A DNA stretch of 46,522 nt from Nitrospinales bacterium (GTDB lineage Bacteria; Nitrospinota; Nitrospinia; Nitrospinales; VA-1): contig JAKUOQ010000007.1 in assembly GCA_022450865.1 (NCBI GenBank), positions 1-46,522 on the forward strand. Reading direction: 5' to 3'. Below the pieces are notes generated by a model, which saw only the letters and a program-made list of their open reading frames with translations, did no database searches and was not told where the DNA came from. Position 1 is the stretch's first letter. Each line of letters starts with the position of its first letter. This document shows positions 9,238 to 16,662 of this stretch, one piece after another. The position numbers and the translations under genes are program-made.

Positions 9238-10136
9238 GGAATCACCTCCAACAGAGATTGTCCTTCAGCTTGGCTTTCCATTAAATTATCTGATTTGTCA
9301 ATTTGAGACATTATATTGTTAGCCAACTCCAAGGCAACAGGTATCAATAAAACTCCCGTGTAGTAATCAGTATCGTATTCGATTCCAAAAACAAGTTGTT
9401 TTGAAGGATCCTTACCAGTTACAACATCGGCAACACCAACACGGGTAAGAAAGTAGTTCTTTTCTAAAAACCAGCGAGGTTCTGGGAAAACGGCTTTTTG
9501 AGTAACCGGATCCAGGCTTTTCAATACAGGCAACACTTCACCTATATTAAAAATACGATTTGATTTGAAATTTGAATCCTCAAGGGTTCCTCGTTTTATT
9601 GAACGGGTGGCTTGAACATCCAATATTGTATCTACAGACAAGAAAATTTCGTGGACTGGAATATTTTTATGATCAAGAAACTGAAGGGTCACCCAAGGAC
9701 CGAATCGTTTTAACAAGACACGATCCCATTCTTTTTCAGAATCCAGACTGATCAAATCATAGGGAGAGATAATTTGTTCTGAGCCTTGACCGGGAAAATC
9801 AAAATAAAGCTGAAGAAATTTTTCGCGCGTAACAACTAAAGGGAAACCCGGCGCAACGTTTTCAAATAATTCTTTAAGAGAGGAGATGCCCCGAGCATTT
9901 TCCTCCTGAATATCTAGAGAAGAGCGAATGGATTGAATTTGGGCTTGTGCGATTAGGGATTGTCTATCCCGCTCCCACATACGGCCTAATTGAGGACGTT
10001 TGTGGTTTTGCCATTTTAAGTAATAACCGACACTTTTTTCAAATAGGTTGGTATAAAACTCAAGAAAAAGAAATGCAGAAAGAACAACTACTCCTGCTAC
10101 ACTGTGCCGTGCCCACCTGACACCGGAAAATTTCAC
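9234..10136 (-). CDS. unknown membrane-anchored protein of the PBP1A operon
   Basis: A 300-residue protein I do not recognise. It has one hydrophobic segment near the N-terminus (about residues 10-28), which could be a signal anchor, and a mainly soluble remainder predicted to be periplasmic. The start codon is GTG, 6 bp after the XRE regulator's stop, with no clear Shine-Dalgarno, so coupling to the regulator gene is likely. Its end overlaps the PBP1A start by four bases and holds the PBP1A ribosome-binding site. Tight linkage to PBP1A and a SPOR protein suggests a PBP partner or regulator, analogous in position only to activators such as LpoA/B. No family motif supports that. Confidence 0.7.
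   Translation of the reverse strand: MKFSGVRWARHSVAGVVVLSAFLFLEFYTNLFEKSVGYYLKWQNHKRPQLGRMWERDRQSLIAQAQIQSIRSSLDIQEENARGISSLKELFENVAPGFPLVVTREKFLQLYFDFPGQGSEQIISPYDLISLDSEKEWDRVLLKRFGPWVTLQFLDHKNIPVHEIFLSVDTILDVQATRSIKRGTLEDSNFKSNRIFNIGEVLPVLKSLDPVTQKAVFPEPRWFLEKNYFLTRVGVADVVTGKDPSKQLVFGIEYDTDYYTGVLLIPVALELANNIMSQIDKSDNLMESQAEGQSLLEVIP
9242..9249 (-). promoter_or_regulatory. strong Shine-Dalgarno supporting the TTG start of PBP1A
   Basis: On the minus strand the sequence reads GGAGGTGA, then four bases, then TTG. It matches the 16S anti-SD almost completely and lies inside the end of the upstream gene. It explains how a TTG codon is used and fixes the PBP1A start at 9237. Confidence 0.75.
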
Positions 10137-10142
10137 AAATTT

Positions 10143-10784
10143 TTATCTCACGGTGATTTTATTAATAGTTTGGGTAACTAGTTTAAGCTTGTCTATCTTT
10201 TCTTGCAAAACTTTTTTATCCAGTTCTTTTCTAGTCAGCTTTCTTGTAGTTTTTGACTTTGGGGAAGGTTCAGTTTTAATGCTGCGTTTAGGGCTTAGTT
10301 TTCTGCTACCCTTACGCCGAATACCAACCTTCTCTGAAAGTCGACTAACTACTTTACCCGTTACAACTATCTGCTCTAGTGAATCTATACAATCTTTTTT
10401 CAAACCGGATGGCATTTTTCTAAAAAGAGTAAGAATACGCTTTTCAGAATCATCGACTGTTATAATTTCTTGACAATTCGGATCTTTAAAAGTCACATAA
10501 CCAGTTTGAAAATCTAAAGATTCAATCTGAGCAGGGTTTGATCCCCGACTTATTTTCTCCAAAGGGGCAATATCAATAGGTTTAATACTCGTTGTCAATA
10601 ACTTCTCTAGGGAAATATTGGCCAATCGAGCAATCTTAATAAGAACTGAAACTGGAGCATCTCTCTCCCCTGCCTCATATCGAACAAAAGTCCTAAACCC
10701 AACCTTTAATATTCCAGACATCGTAGATTGGGTACAATCTAATTCCTCTCGAATCGTCTTTAAGTTTTTAGCCAAAATCGACAT
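10143..10784 (-). CDS. XRE-family transcriptional regulator with basic C-terminal tail
   Basis: A 213-residue protein. Residues about 5-62 form a Cro/CI-type helix-turn-helix (LKTIREELDCTQSTMSGIL through FVRYEAGER to LLIKIARLANISLEKLL-like spacing). The middle part is unrecognised. The last 60-70 residues are rich in Lys, Arg, Ser and Pro and look disordered, then end in a short helix. It is the first gene of the apparent operon containing PBP1A. An inverted repeat between its promoter and start codon could be its own operator, giving autoregulation of the whole envelope operon (inference). Its signal or ligand is unknown. Confidence 0.78.
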   Translation of the reverse strand: MSILAKNLKTIREELDCTQSTMSGILKVGFRTFVRYEAGERDAPVSVLIKIARLANISLEKLLTTSIKPIDIAPLEKISRGSNPAQIESLDFQTGYVTFKDPNCQEIITVDDSEKRILTLFRKMPSGLKKDCIDSLEQIVVTGKVVSRLSEKVGIRRKGSRKLSPKRSIKTEPSPKSKTTRKLTRKELDKKVLQEKIDKLKLVTQTINKITVR

Positions 10785-11085
10785 GAGGTTTTTCCGAGCA
10801 AAACGTATGCTTCATACCTGATTTAATTCTAATACCTATAACCACTTTATTCAATAATACTTTTCAATCTTATGCAGCTACAGCTAAGATCAAAAAACCA
10901 AACAACTATGGATAAAACTAGAAAAATTTTGTCCGTCCACAAATAAGGAAAATATGGTCGACGAAAATTTGCTGACCTTAAACCAAGCACTTTTTGAAAA
11001 TTATTTGAGGAAAGTTTAACGAAGAGTTTTGGGCGAAGAAAGCACACATCCGGTTTTAAAAATTTATTTATATAAATATTCTGAA
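10785..11085. other. intergenic region, 301 bp
   Basis: This AT-rich spacer holds the promoter/operator of the XRE-led operon at its left end. A perfect 14-base AT palindrome (TATTTATATAAATA, 11065-11078) lies about 8 bp beyond the stop of the 60-residue gene at 11086. It could be a weak terminator or a protein site. A 66-codon open frame on the minus strand within the spacer has no ribosome-binding site and no recognisable features, and I do not call it a gene. Confidence 0.5.
10805..10854 (-). promoter_or_regulatory. predicted sigma70 promoter and operator of the XRE/PBP1A operon
   Basis: On the minus strand TTGAAT (10849-10854), a 17-base spacer and TAGAAT (10826-10831) form a good -35/-10 pair. 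An inverted repeat GTATG-CTT-CATAC (10805-10817) lies 8-20 bases downstream of the -10, overlapping or just after the expected transcription start, and 20 bases before the XRE start codon. A repressor bound there would block initiation. That the XRE protein itself binds there is inference. Confidence 0.5.
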
Positions 11086-11268
11086 CTAATTTTTAAAAAT
11101 CTTTGAATCACAAGCAATGAATTTGATTTGTTTCAATGGGACAACAAAAATTTCGTCCGCAGTTGTTACTTCAAATAATTCTAGATCATCGCTGAAACCA
11201 TGCTTTTCAGTATTCTCCAGGATAAGTTCCTGACTATCAACAAATACAATTTTCAACCTATACTGCAT
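11086..11268 (-). CDS. small conserved-looking protein of unknown function, 60 aa
   Basis: A 60-residue acidic protein with alternating hydrophobic positions suggesting a small beta-rich fold (IVFVDSQELIL, ELFEVTTADEIFVVPL, IKFIACD). It has no signal peptide or membrane segment. A good AAGGAA sequence stands 6 bases before the ATG, which supports real translation. It lies 63 bp downstream of the radical SAM gene on the same strand and may share its transcript. I cannot assign a function. The sequence looks like a folded domain rather than a leader peptide. Confidence 0.55.
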   Translation of the reverse strand: MQYRLKIVFVDSQELILENTEKHGFSDDLELFEVTTADEIFVVPLKQIKFIACDSKIFKN

Positions 11269-11331
11269 TTCAATTTCCTTTCTATAAAACAGGACTAACG
11301 CCCTATTCTATTTATCCAGTCTAAAAGAAGA

Positions 11332-12543
11332 TCAATTTGGATAAGCTACATTCTCATATTTTTTGGATAAGGGATTGTTGAGATACCCCTCAACATAATT
11401 TTTCAAATATCCCTTTTCATATAGTTTTTTATTTGAAAGGTCTGAGTTTATTTTGTGAAGCACCTTAAAACGGACGTTTGGAAACTGATTTTTAAACTCG
11501 TCAAAAGACCTGCCCGAAATATCCCTCTCGTCATTGGAAGATTTTTCCATAATGACACGAGGTAAGTGAATTACTTTCTGGTTGGTAATCCTCTTCGCAA
11601 TATCGTCAAAAGTTAGCAAAGTCGTACAATCAGAGTCACCTCCCAAGGTATCGTTAGGTACGTACATAAATCGTGCTCGACCAGGTCGAAATAAGGTTAA
11701 AACTCGATGAACATTTCCTGCCATGACAATCCAGTCCTTTTTCTCCAGTTCACAGGCATCAAAGGTTTTTATAATTTTATTTCTATTCAAGAAAGCGGTG
11801 ATATCCGATTCAGTATGTATCATTTGAATATTTGGCAGGTCCATATCGTAAATTTTCCTGGCCTCATCGGGAAGAAACCTTTTGCCTTGTCGCATTAGTT
11901 TAGTGGTATTACCATCAATATATTTCAAGGGAGTGAGACATCCCATCCAAAGAAGACACTTTTCGTTGATCTCTGAAATTCTCTTGGCATCTTTAGACAT
12001 AGAATCTGGGCCTAATGAATAAAAATTAGCGGAGGTAACCGCAGGCCCATCTAAAATCTCCAACACCTGATCTACCGAAGGTCCTTTAGGCATTAATTGT
12101 TGTCGATAAGAACTCAGAGAAATGACTGATAACTCAAAATTGATACGACCTGGATATTTATCAGCAAGCCTATTGATCCTTAATGGATCAAAATAGCCCA
12201 CAGAAAAAACGGTGATCCCCTTATCGGTTTGATCCAGGAACTCTTCTATCCAGTCCATTGCTTTCGGGTGAAGAGCAAGGTCGGTCCACTCCATATACTC
12301 ATTACCTCCCAGAACCCATGATTCTGACTCACGAGTCGGTAAGGATTTAATCTCATTAAATATAAAATCCCAATGCTCTTGGGTGGTTAAAGGAGTGTCA
12401 AAAGTATCGCGATAACTGTGATCCATTTCATAGCAAAAAGTACATTTAACAGGACAGGTTTTCCCGAGACTTAAAGGAATTTTTCTATCCTTTATTTCTT
12501 TGCGAAAAATGTTGTAAAGAAATTCTTTATCTTTTATCGACAT
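11332..12543 (-). CDS. radical SAM protein of unknown function
   Basis: Contains the cluster motif CPVKCTFC (CX3CX2C; Cys30, 34 and 37 from this start), which binds the 4Fe-4S cluster that cleaves S-adenosylmethionine. It is followed by a roughly 200-residue radical SAM barrel and a C-terminal region of about 130 residues. A stretch near residues 300-325 (FMYVPNDTLGG, then LLTFDDIAKRI) recalls the C-terminal part of DUF512-type Fe-S oxidoreductases, but no PDZ domain is seen at the N-terminus. I chose the ATG at 12543, just after the upstream TPR gene's stop; an in-frame ATG at 12567 would add eight residues and overlap that gene. Reaction and substrate are unknown. Confidence 0.8.
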   Translation of the reverse strand: MSIKDKEFLYNIFRKEIKDRKIPLSLGKTCPVKCTFCYEMDHSYRDTFDTPLTTQEHWDFIFNEIKSLPTRESESWVLGGNEYMEWTDLALHPKAMDWIEEFLDQTDKGITVFSVGYFDPLRINRLADKYPGRINFELSVISLSSYRQQLMPKGPSVDQVLEILDGPAVTSANFYSLGPDSMSKDAKRISEINEKCLLWMGCLTPLKYIDGNTTKLMRQGKRFLPDEARKIYDMDLPNIQMIHTESDITAFLNRNKIIKTFDACELEKKDWIVMAGNVHRVLTLFRPGRARFMYVPNDTLGGDSDCTTLLTFDDIAKRITNQKVIHLPRVIMEKSSNDERDISGRSFDEFKNQFPNVRFKVLHKINSDLSNKKLYEKGYLKNYVEGYLNNPLSKKYENVAYPN

Positions 12544-12547
12544 TCTC

Positions 12548-12877
12548 TTACCATTCTTTAAAGGCATTCATCAATGATTCATCAACGGGCACTTCCTGTT
12601 TTTGATCTTCATCTAAGCCATGAATCATTTCATTGAGATGAACTGCCGCACAGCCCATAAATGCAATGCTTTCCTGTTGCAATTTATAACTGGCTTCTTT
12701 CAGCTTTGCCTCAAGTTCACTTAAGTGATTTTCATCAAACGGATGAATCATTGCCGATTTCTTAAAAGCTGCAATGGCCTCTTTATAGTTTTTACTTTCA
12801 TGCTCGGTGGCCCCATTTTTAAAATTGTCTTGGGCATCTCGTACTTCGTCCACTGTAACTGGCGTTTTTTCTGTCAT
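12548..12877 (-). CDS. TPR-like small protein, partner of the radical SAM gene
   Basis: A 109-residue soluble protein. A helical pair at about residues 12-50 (NFKNGATEHESKNYKEAIAAF, then KKSAMIHPF) has the spacing of a tetratricopeptide repeat, followed by another long helix and an acidic tail. I chose the ATG at 12877 because AGAGGAAAC directly precedes it. An open frame 25 codons longer exists but its extra N-terminus looks non-coding. The radical SAM gene starts 4 bp after the stop, so the two are probably co-translated and may act together. The function is unknown. Confidence 0.68.
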   Translation of the reverse strand: MTEKTPVTVDEVRDAQDNFKNGATEHESKNYKEAIAAFKKSAMIHPFDENHLSELEAKLKEASYKLQQESIAFMGCAAVHLNEMIHGLDEDQKQEVPVDESLMNAFKEW

Positions 12878-12974
12878 TGTTTCCTCTCTTTTTCCCATGA
12901 CTAAAAAGAAAAAGTTTGATCGGGGAAATAATTCGAGCATTTTCCAGACCAAACCATCATTTTTCAGTCATCCC

Positions 12975-13004
12975 ATCATATTCTTAACTCAAAAGAAAAT
13001 TCAA
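12975..13004 (-). promoter_or_regulatory. possible sigma70 promoter of the TPR/radical SAM operon
   Basis: On the minus strand TTGAAT (12999-13004), an 18-base spacer and TATGAT (12975-12980, five of six consensus bases) lie about 100 bp upstream of the TPR gene start. The region is AT-rich, so a chance match is possible. Confidence 0.35.
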
Positions 13005-13056
13005 CTATCAAAATTTTGACAAAGATGACTTTATCTAGGTCTATTTATTGTAAATT

Positions 13057-13078
13057 AAGGAATATTCTAACATTCCTT
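13057..13078. repeat. inverted repeat, 7-bp arms with 8-bp spacer
   Basis: AAGGAAT and ATTCCTT are separated by ATTCTAAC. The arms are perfect. It lies about 50 bp upstream of the possible -35 of the TPR/radical SAM operon and is not followed by a T run on either strand. A regulator-binding site is more likely than a terminator, but chance cannot be excluded. Confidence 0.3.
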
Positions 13079-13182
13079 GAACATGTGCTGTCAAGGTATT
13101 AGAAAAGAAGGCGGTTATTTTAGCGGAAGGAGGGGAAATAGAATATAAAAAAAAACACCAACAAGAAAAATAGAGAACATTT

Positions 13183-13206
13183 AAAAGGCGGGGAAAACCC
13201 CCCGCC
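13183..13206 (-). terminator. rho-independent terminator of the small lipoprotein gene
   Basis: A GC-only 7-bp stem (GGCGGGG at 13187-13193 pairing with CCCCGCC at 13200-13206) with a 6-base loop. On the minus strand it is followed at once by TTTT. It lies about 30 bp beyond the stop of the minus-strand lipoprotein gene at 13235. Confidence 0.75.
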
Positions 13207-13234
13207 ATCCAAATGAATTCAGTAAAAAACAAAC

Positions 13235-13363
13235 TTATTCGTGTTTCTTTTCAACGCCTTCTGGTGGCTCACATTCACCTTCGGGACACCTCTGCTCCAT
13301 AGAACAGGAAGACAAAACCAATACCAATGAAACCAAAATAAAGGAAGCTACCAACTTTTTCAT
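13235..13363 (-). CDS. small lipoprotein, 42 aa
   Basis: Starting at the ATG at 13363, the product is MKKLVASFILVSLVLVLSSC followed by about 22 acidic residues. This is a classic lipoprotein signal with lipobox LSSC and a very short mature peptide (about 23 residues, with two further cysteines in CPEGEC). AGGAG stands about 9 bases upstream of this ATG. A longer frame beginning at 13444 lacks such a site and would destroy the signal peptide. A strong terminator follows. It is probably membrane-anchored in the periplasm; the function is unknown. Confidence 0.7.
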   Translation of the reverse strand: MKKLVASFILVSLVLVLSSCSMEQRCPEGECEPPEGVEKKHE

Positions 13364-13543
13364 CCAGCTTTCTCCTCTCAAAATGTTTTGATTCCAAGCA
13401 GTGTTTTGCTGAGCTGGAACCACTTTGAAGTATGCTTTTATCAATATTTTTACAATAATTCAATCATTTTTTAAGAATTTCCAATTACAATAGGAAATAT
13501 TAGCCCCTATCGGGCCCAGTCTTTAAAATAAAAGGAATTAAAT

Positions 13544-14326
13544 TTGCCCAATTCACGAGACATTGACCTTTCTGCTCTGCAAAATATGCCCTCAAAAACT
13601 AGAAGGCAATGGCGATTTCTTGCTGAAACCGACTCCACGAATGCAGAAATAAGTCGCAGGCTAGCAAAGCATCCTCCCGAGCAAGGGCTAATAATCTTGG
13701 CAGACAGTCAAACAGATGGAAAAGGCCGATTGGGAAGAACCTGGTATTCAGCTCCTGGAACTGGAGTATATATCTCGACTTTGATCAGACCCAATCTTCC
13801 TCCTGAACAATTGCCAATTCTTACGTTAATGGCAGGCCTTGCAACCGTTATAGCAGTGAATGAATTTAGTTCGAACCGTGCCCAGCTAAAATGGCCCAAT
13901 GACCTTTTACTAAATGGAAAAAAAATTGCAGGTGTTTTATGTGAATACCATCCCAAAAATATTCCTGCGGTAATTATTGGTATCGGCATCAATGTTAACC
14001 AGACTCAATTTCCTGCCGACATCAAAGAAATCGCCACTTCACTCAAGCTAGAAACGGGGGAGGAAATAAACCGTACAGCATTAATCAAACAGTTAATAAC
14101 CCAATTGGACTTTCAGTATAGCGAACTAAAAAAATATAAGGTGGAAACGCTCATCAAAAACTGGACTCGTCATACCGACTTGTTCGGAAAAACCATTACC
14201 CTTAAAAAGAGCAGTCAAAGTATTACGGGCAAGGCCATTCGATTAGATAATCTAGGAAGGCTAGTTATTGCCAATGAATCAGGAGAAGAAACAGCTCTCG
14301 ATTCCGGAGAAGTCCGCTTAGGATAA
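13544..14326 (+). CDS. birA: biotin--[acetyl-CoA-carboxylase] ligase, no DNA-binding domain
   Basis: A 260-residue biotin protein ligase. Motifs include ETDSTN near residue 28, the biotinyl-AMP loop GKGRLGRTW at about 58-66, KWPNDLLLNGKKIAGVL at about 114-130 and GIGINVN at about 145-151. The C-terminal 50 residues form the small SH3-like domain. The N-terminal winged helix of E. coli BirA is absent, so this is a monofunctional enzyme that charges BCCP (and other biotin proteins) and does not repress biotin genes. The start is TTG, preceded by AAAGGAA at a normal distance. The stop abuts the convergent HEAT gene with no spacer. Confidence 0.92.
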   Translation: MPNSRDIDLSALQNMPSKTRRQWRFLAETDSTNAEISRRLAKHPPEQGLIILADSQTDGKGRLGRTWYSAPGTGVYISTLIRPNLPPEQLPILTLMAGLATVIAVNEFSSNRAQLKWPNDLLLNGKKIAGVLCEYHPKNIPAVIIGIGINVNQTQFPADIKEIATSLKLETGEEINRTALIKQLITQLDFQYSELKKYKVETLIKNWTRHTDLFGKTITLKKSSQSITGKAIRLDNLGRLVIANESGEETALDSGEVRLG

Positions 14327-15448
14327 TCATTCTAGCAGGCGGATCAGATTTCCCGCCGCATAGGCGCGGATAGCTTCTTTCCGGTCTTCTAACATTTTGA
14401 CTAACAAAGGAAACGCTTCGGGGCCACCCATCATTCCGACACCTCTTACTGCTGCCGTACGAACACGGGAATGAGAATCTCGCAAGGCCGCTGTCAATAT
14501 CTGCAACCTTTTTGGGATGGCGGTTTTCCCCAATACTCGCGCCATCGAGCTTCGTACCTTAAAATCTTGATGGCTCAACAACTCCTCAAATACCACTTGG
14601 CAAGCGTCAGAGCCAATCCGATATAGCGCTACCGCTGCAGAAAGTTTAGTCAGGCCATCTTCATCCGCACAAAGTGGAATTAAATCAGCTTCTGCGTTTT
14701 TTAAATTACCCATTGCCATGGCGGCCGCCTGGCGAATAGAAGAGTTGGGATGTTTTACCAGTTCTCTCAGTTTCGGTAACATTTCCGGAGTGGCCTTACC
14801 TTCCAAGGCTTTTAAACTGTAAAAAATCATCTCTGGCTCAGAATGGTCGAATAATTTAATCAAATGAGGTAATACTTTCTTACCCCCTATCTTGCCAAGG
14901 TGCCCGATGGCCTGATAGCGCCGATCAGGAATTGGATGCGTCAATGGATCCAACACTTCTTCCATATATTCTATTTCTCCAAGTTTGACCAGCCCTGCGG
15001 AAGCCGCCAATTTCATGGGTACATCATATGATTTAAGATAGCCGCGGATTTCTTCAACCATTTCCGCTCCACCTTCATCCCCTAACATTTCCACCGCAGA
15101 ACTCCGTACCCATATATCCGGATCTCCTGTGAGCTTACGAGCTGCAGCAAGGGCGGCTGTGGACGAAATTTCTTTTAATCCCTGCAAAGCAAACAATCGC
15201 GCTGTAGGATAATAATCACGAACCCCTTTGTTAAGGAGAGGAATCAGTTTAGGATCATGAGACTCCCCCGCCGCACGCAACGCAGCTGCTCGCACAAAGG
15301 AATTCTCATTTTTATAAGTTTCTATTAATAATACCTGACAGTCTTCACGAAGTTTTTGTAAAATCCCTTCCGTCTTGGAATCGGCATCAGCAAAACTCTG
15401 AAAAACCAAAAAGACAACCACCAATATATAAATCAACTTTCTCAGCAT
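14327..15448 (-). CDS. exported HEAT-repeat protein
   Basis: A 373-residue protein with an N-terminal signal peptide (hydrophobic residues 4-20, then FADADS). The rest is built of about ten HEAT/PBS-lyase-type helical repeats of 30-32 residues (for example VRAAALRAAGE, VRSSAVEMLGDEGG, IRQAAAMAMGN, VRTAAVRGVG). Such repeats make an alpha-solenoid used for protein binding. The start overlaps the upstream glycosyltransferase stop by seven bases, so the two are co-transcribed. A periplasmic scaffold role is likely; nothing shows the partner. Confidence 0.82.
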   Translation of the reverse strand: MLRKLIYILVVVFLVFQSFADADSKTEGILQKLREDCQVLLIETYKNENSFVRAAALRAAGESHDPKLIPLLNKGVRDYYPTARLFALQGLKEISSTAALAAARKLTGDPDIWVRSSAVEMLGDEGGAEMVEEIRGYLKSYDVPMKLAASAGLVKLGEIEYMEEVLDPLTHPIPDRRYQAIGHLGKIGGKKVLPHLIKLFDHSEPEMIFYSLKALEGKATPEMLPKLRELVKHPNSSIRQAAAMAMGNLKNAEADLIPLCADEDGLTKLSAAVALYRIGSDACQVVFEELLSHQDFKVRSSMARVLGKTAIPKRLQILTAALRDSHSRVRTAAVRGVGMMGGPEAFPLLVKMLEDRKEAIRAYAAGNLIRLLE

Positions 15449-16296
15449 AATTTTGAATTTACCGAATCGATCCTCTTTGAATAATGAGACACAAGATTCT
15501 TATAAACCCTGGCCTCTTCAGTTTTACCTCTTTTTTCAAAACCCTGAATCAAAATACTGCTTTTATTAATCAGCATTTCGGTAACCCAGTCCCGCTGTTG
15601 CATGTTTAAATCGTCACCACGCAAAAGTTTGTCAAGAGCATAAACACGCCATCGATCCATTCCCCAGTATTTCCGCGATAACTGATCTCTATGCCCCCCA
15701 CGTTTAAGGATCAATTTTTCTTTTAAAAACTTAAAAGAATAGCGAACTGCAATTCGCAACCAAAGATCATAGTCTTCACATACAGGCATTAACTCATCAA
15801 ACCCGCCCACTTCATCCAAAATCGACTTACGCAACATAACTGAAGAGGGGCTCACTATGCATAAAGGCAAACATTGCCTAAAAATGTCTCCGGAGTATTT
15901 CTGGTGTTTTTTCATTGGATTAACACGAACTCCGTTACGAATCCATATCTCATCTGTATAGACTGCCATGCATTCCGGGTGAACCTGCATCCATTGGACT
16001 TGGGCTTTTAGCTTACCCTCTTCCCATAAATCATCTGAGTCTAAAAAGCAAATCAATGATCCTCGTGCCCTCTCAAGCCCCTTATTCCTGGCATAGGAAA
16101 CTCCACGATTCTCTGCCAAGTTTATTACTTGAATGGTAGGAAAACTTGCGAGCTCTTTAACTGTTGCATCTTTAGAACCGTCATTAACAACTATTAACTC
16201 CAATTCACCCTGTGCCAAAACGGACCGAATACTTTCAGCAACACAGTAGGCCCTGTTAAAAGTTGGAATAATTACCGAAACCAAAGGTGGGTTCAT
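15442..16296 (-). CDS. family 2 glycosyltransferase
   Basis: A 284-residue GT-A enzyme. It opens with VSVIIPTFNRA, has the nucleotide-contacting VVNDGSKD at about residues 37-44, the ENRGVSYARNKGL stretch, the metal-binding FLDSDD near residue 91 and a later EDYDLWLRIA motif typical of GT2 enzymes of polysaccharide and LPS synthesis. It has no membrane segment. It probably transfers a sugar from a nucleotide donor at the cytoplasmic face of the membrane. The acceptor is unknown and no other polysaccharide genes are near. Co-transcription with the HEAT-repeat gene is implied by a seven-base overlap. Confidence 0.88.
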   Translation of the reverse strand: MNPPLVSVIIPTFNRAYCVAESIRSVLAQGELELIVVNDGSKDATVKELASFPTIQVINLAENRGVSYARNKGLERARGSLICFLDSDDLWEEGKLKAQVQWMQVHPECMAVYTDEIWIRNGVRVNPMKKHQKYSGDIFRQCLPLCIVSPSSVMLRKSILDEVGGFDELMPVCEDYDLWLRIAVRYSFKFLKEKLILKRGGHRDQLSRKYWGMDRWRVYALDKLLRGDDLNMQQRDWVTEMLINKSSILIQGFEKRGKTEEARVYKNLVSHYSKRIDSVNSKLC

Positions 16297-16662
16297 ACTC
16301 TAAATATTCCTTAAATAAAGTTGCACTAATAAACCTTTAGTATTACAGATGAAAAAACAGGGGTTTTCGGCAGTTGAGTTCAAACACCTCAAAATATATT
16401 TTAAGGTGTAAAATTTCAATCATATCGCAATCTCAGACAAGCCACAAATACCTTGACAAACCTCGGAATTTCTCATAATACTAAGTACTTTCCAATTAAC
16501 AACGGACTTAAAAATATCTAGAGCTAATAGAGTAATTTTAACGCCGAGTAGGATCTAAAACTTAAGTAAGCATTTGAAATTTTAGGGTTAAATATCTTGC
16601 ACTGTATTAGGACCATATAAACGGCGCCCCTTCATCGTGAGTTCACCCAACAAGAGTCAGAT
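16297..16662. other. divergent intergenic region, 366 bp
   Basis: Separates the minus-strand glycosyltransferase from the plus-strand polyprenyl synthase. It is AT-rich with no open frame of interest. The only signal I can support is a candidate promoter toward the polyprenyl synthase at 16453-16481. I see no RNA gene or clear terminator. Confidence 0.45.
16453..16481 (+). promoter_or_regulatory. candidate sigma70 promoter upstream of ispB
   Basis: A perfect -35 TTGACA (16453-16458) is followed by CATAAT at a 15-base spacing (16474-16479) or TAATAC at 17 bases (16476-16481). It would give a leader of roughly 175 bases before the ispB ATG. The -35 is strong; the -10 choice is uncertain. Confidence 0.4.

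Larger units (their letters stand above)
12878..13234. other. intergenic region, 357 bp
   Basis: Contains a possible promoter for the TPR/radical SAM operon (12975-13004, minus), an inverted repeat at 13057-13078 and the terminator of the small lipoprotein gene (13183-13206). Open frames of about 63-70 codons on either strand lack ribosome-binding sites and overlap these signals. I see no gene in it. Confidence 0.5.

Noticed and set aside
10847-11047. 66-codon minus-strand open frame
   Set aside because: No ribosome-binding site, no recognisable features, and it covers the promoter of the XRE operon.
11086-12543. Ribosomally made peptide (RiPP) system around the radical SAM gene
   Set aside because: The 60-residue protein lacks a leader/core layout and Cys- or Gly-rich core, and no RRE domain, protease or exporter gene is adjacent.
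13041-13232. 63-codon minus-strand open frame
   Set aside because: It contains the lipoprotein terminator and an inverted repeat, and has no ribosome-binding site.
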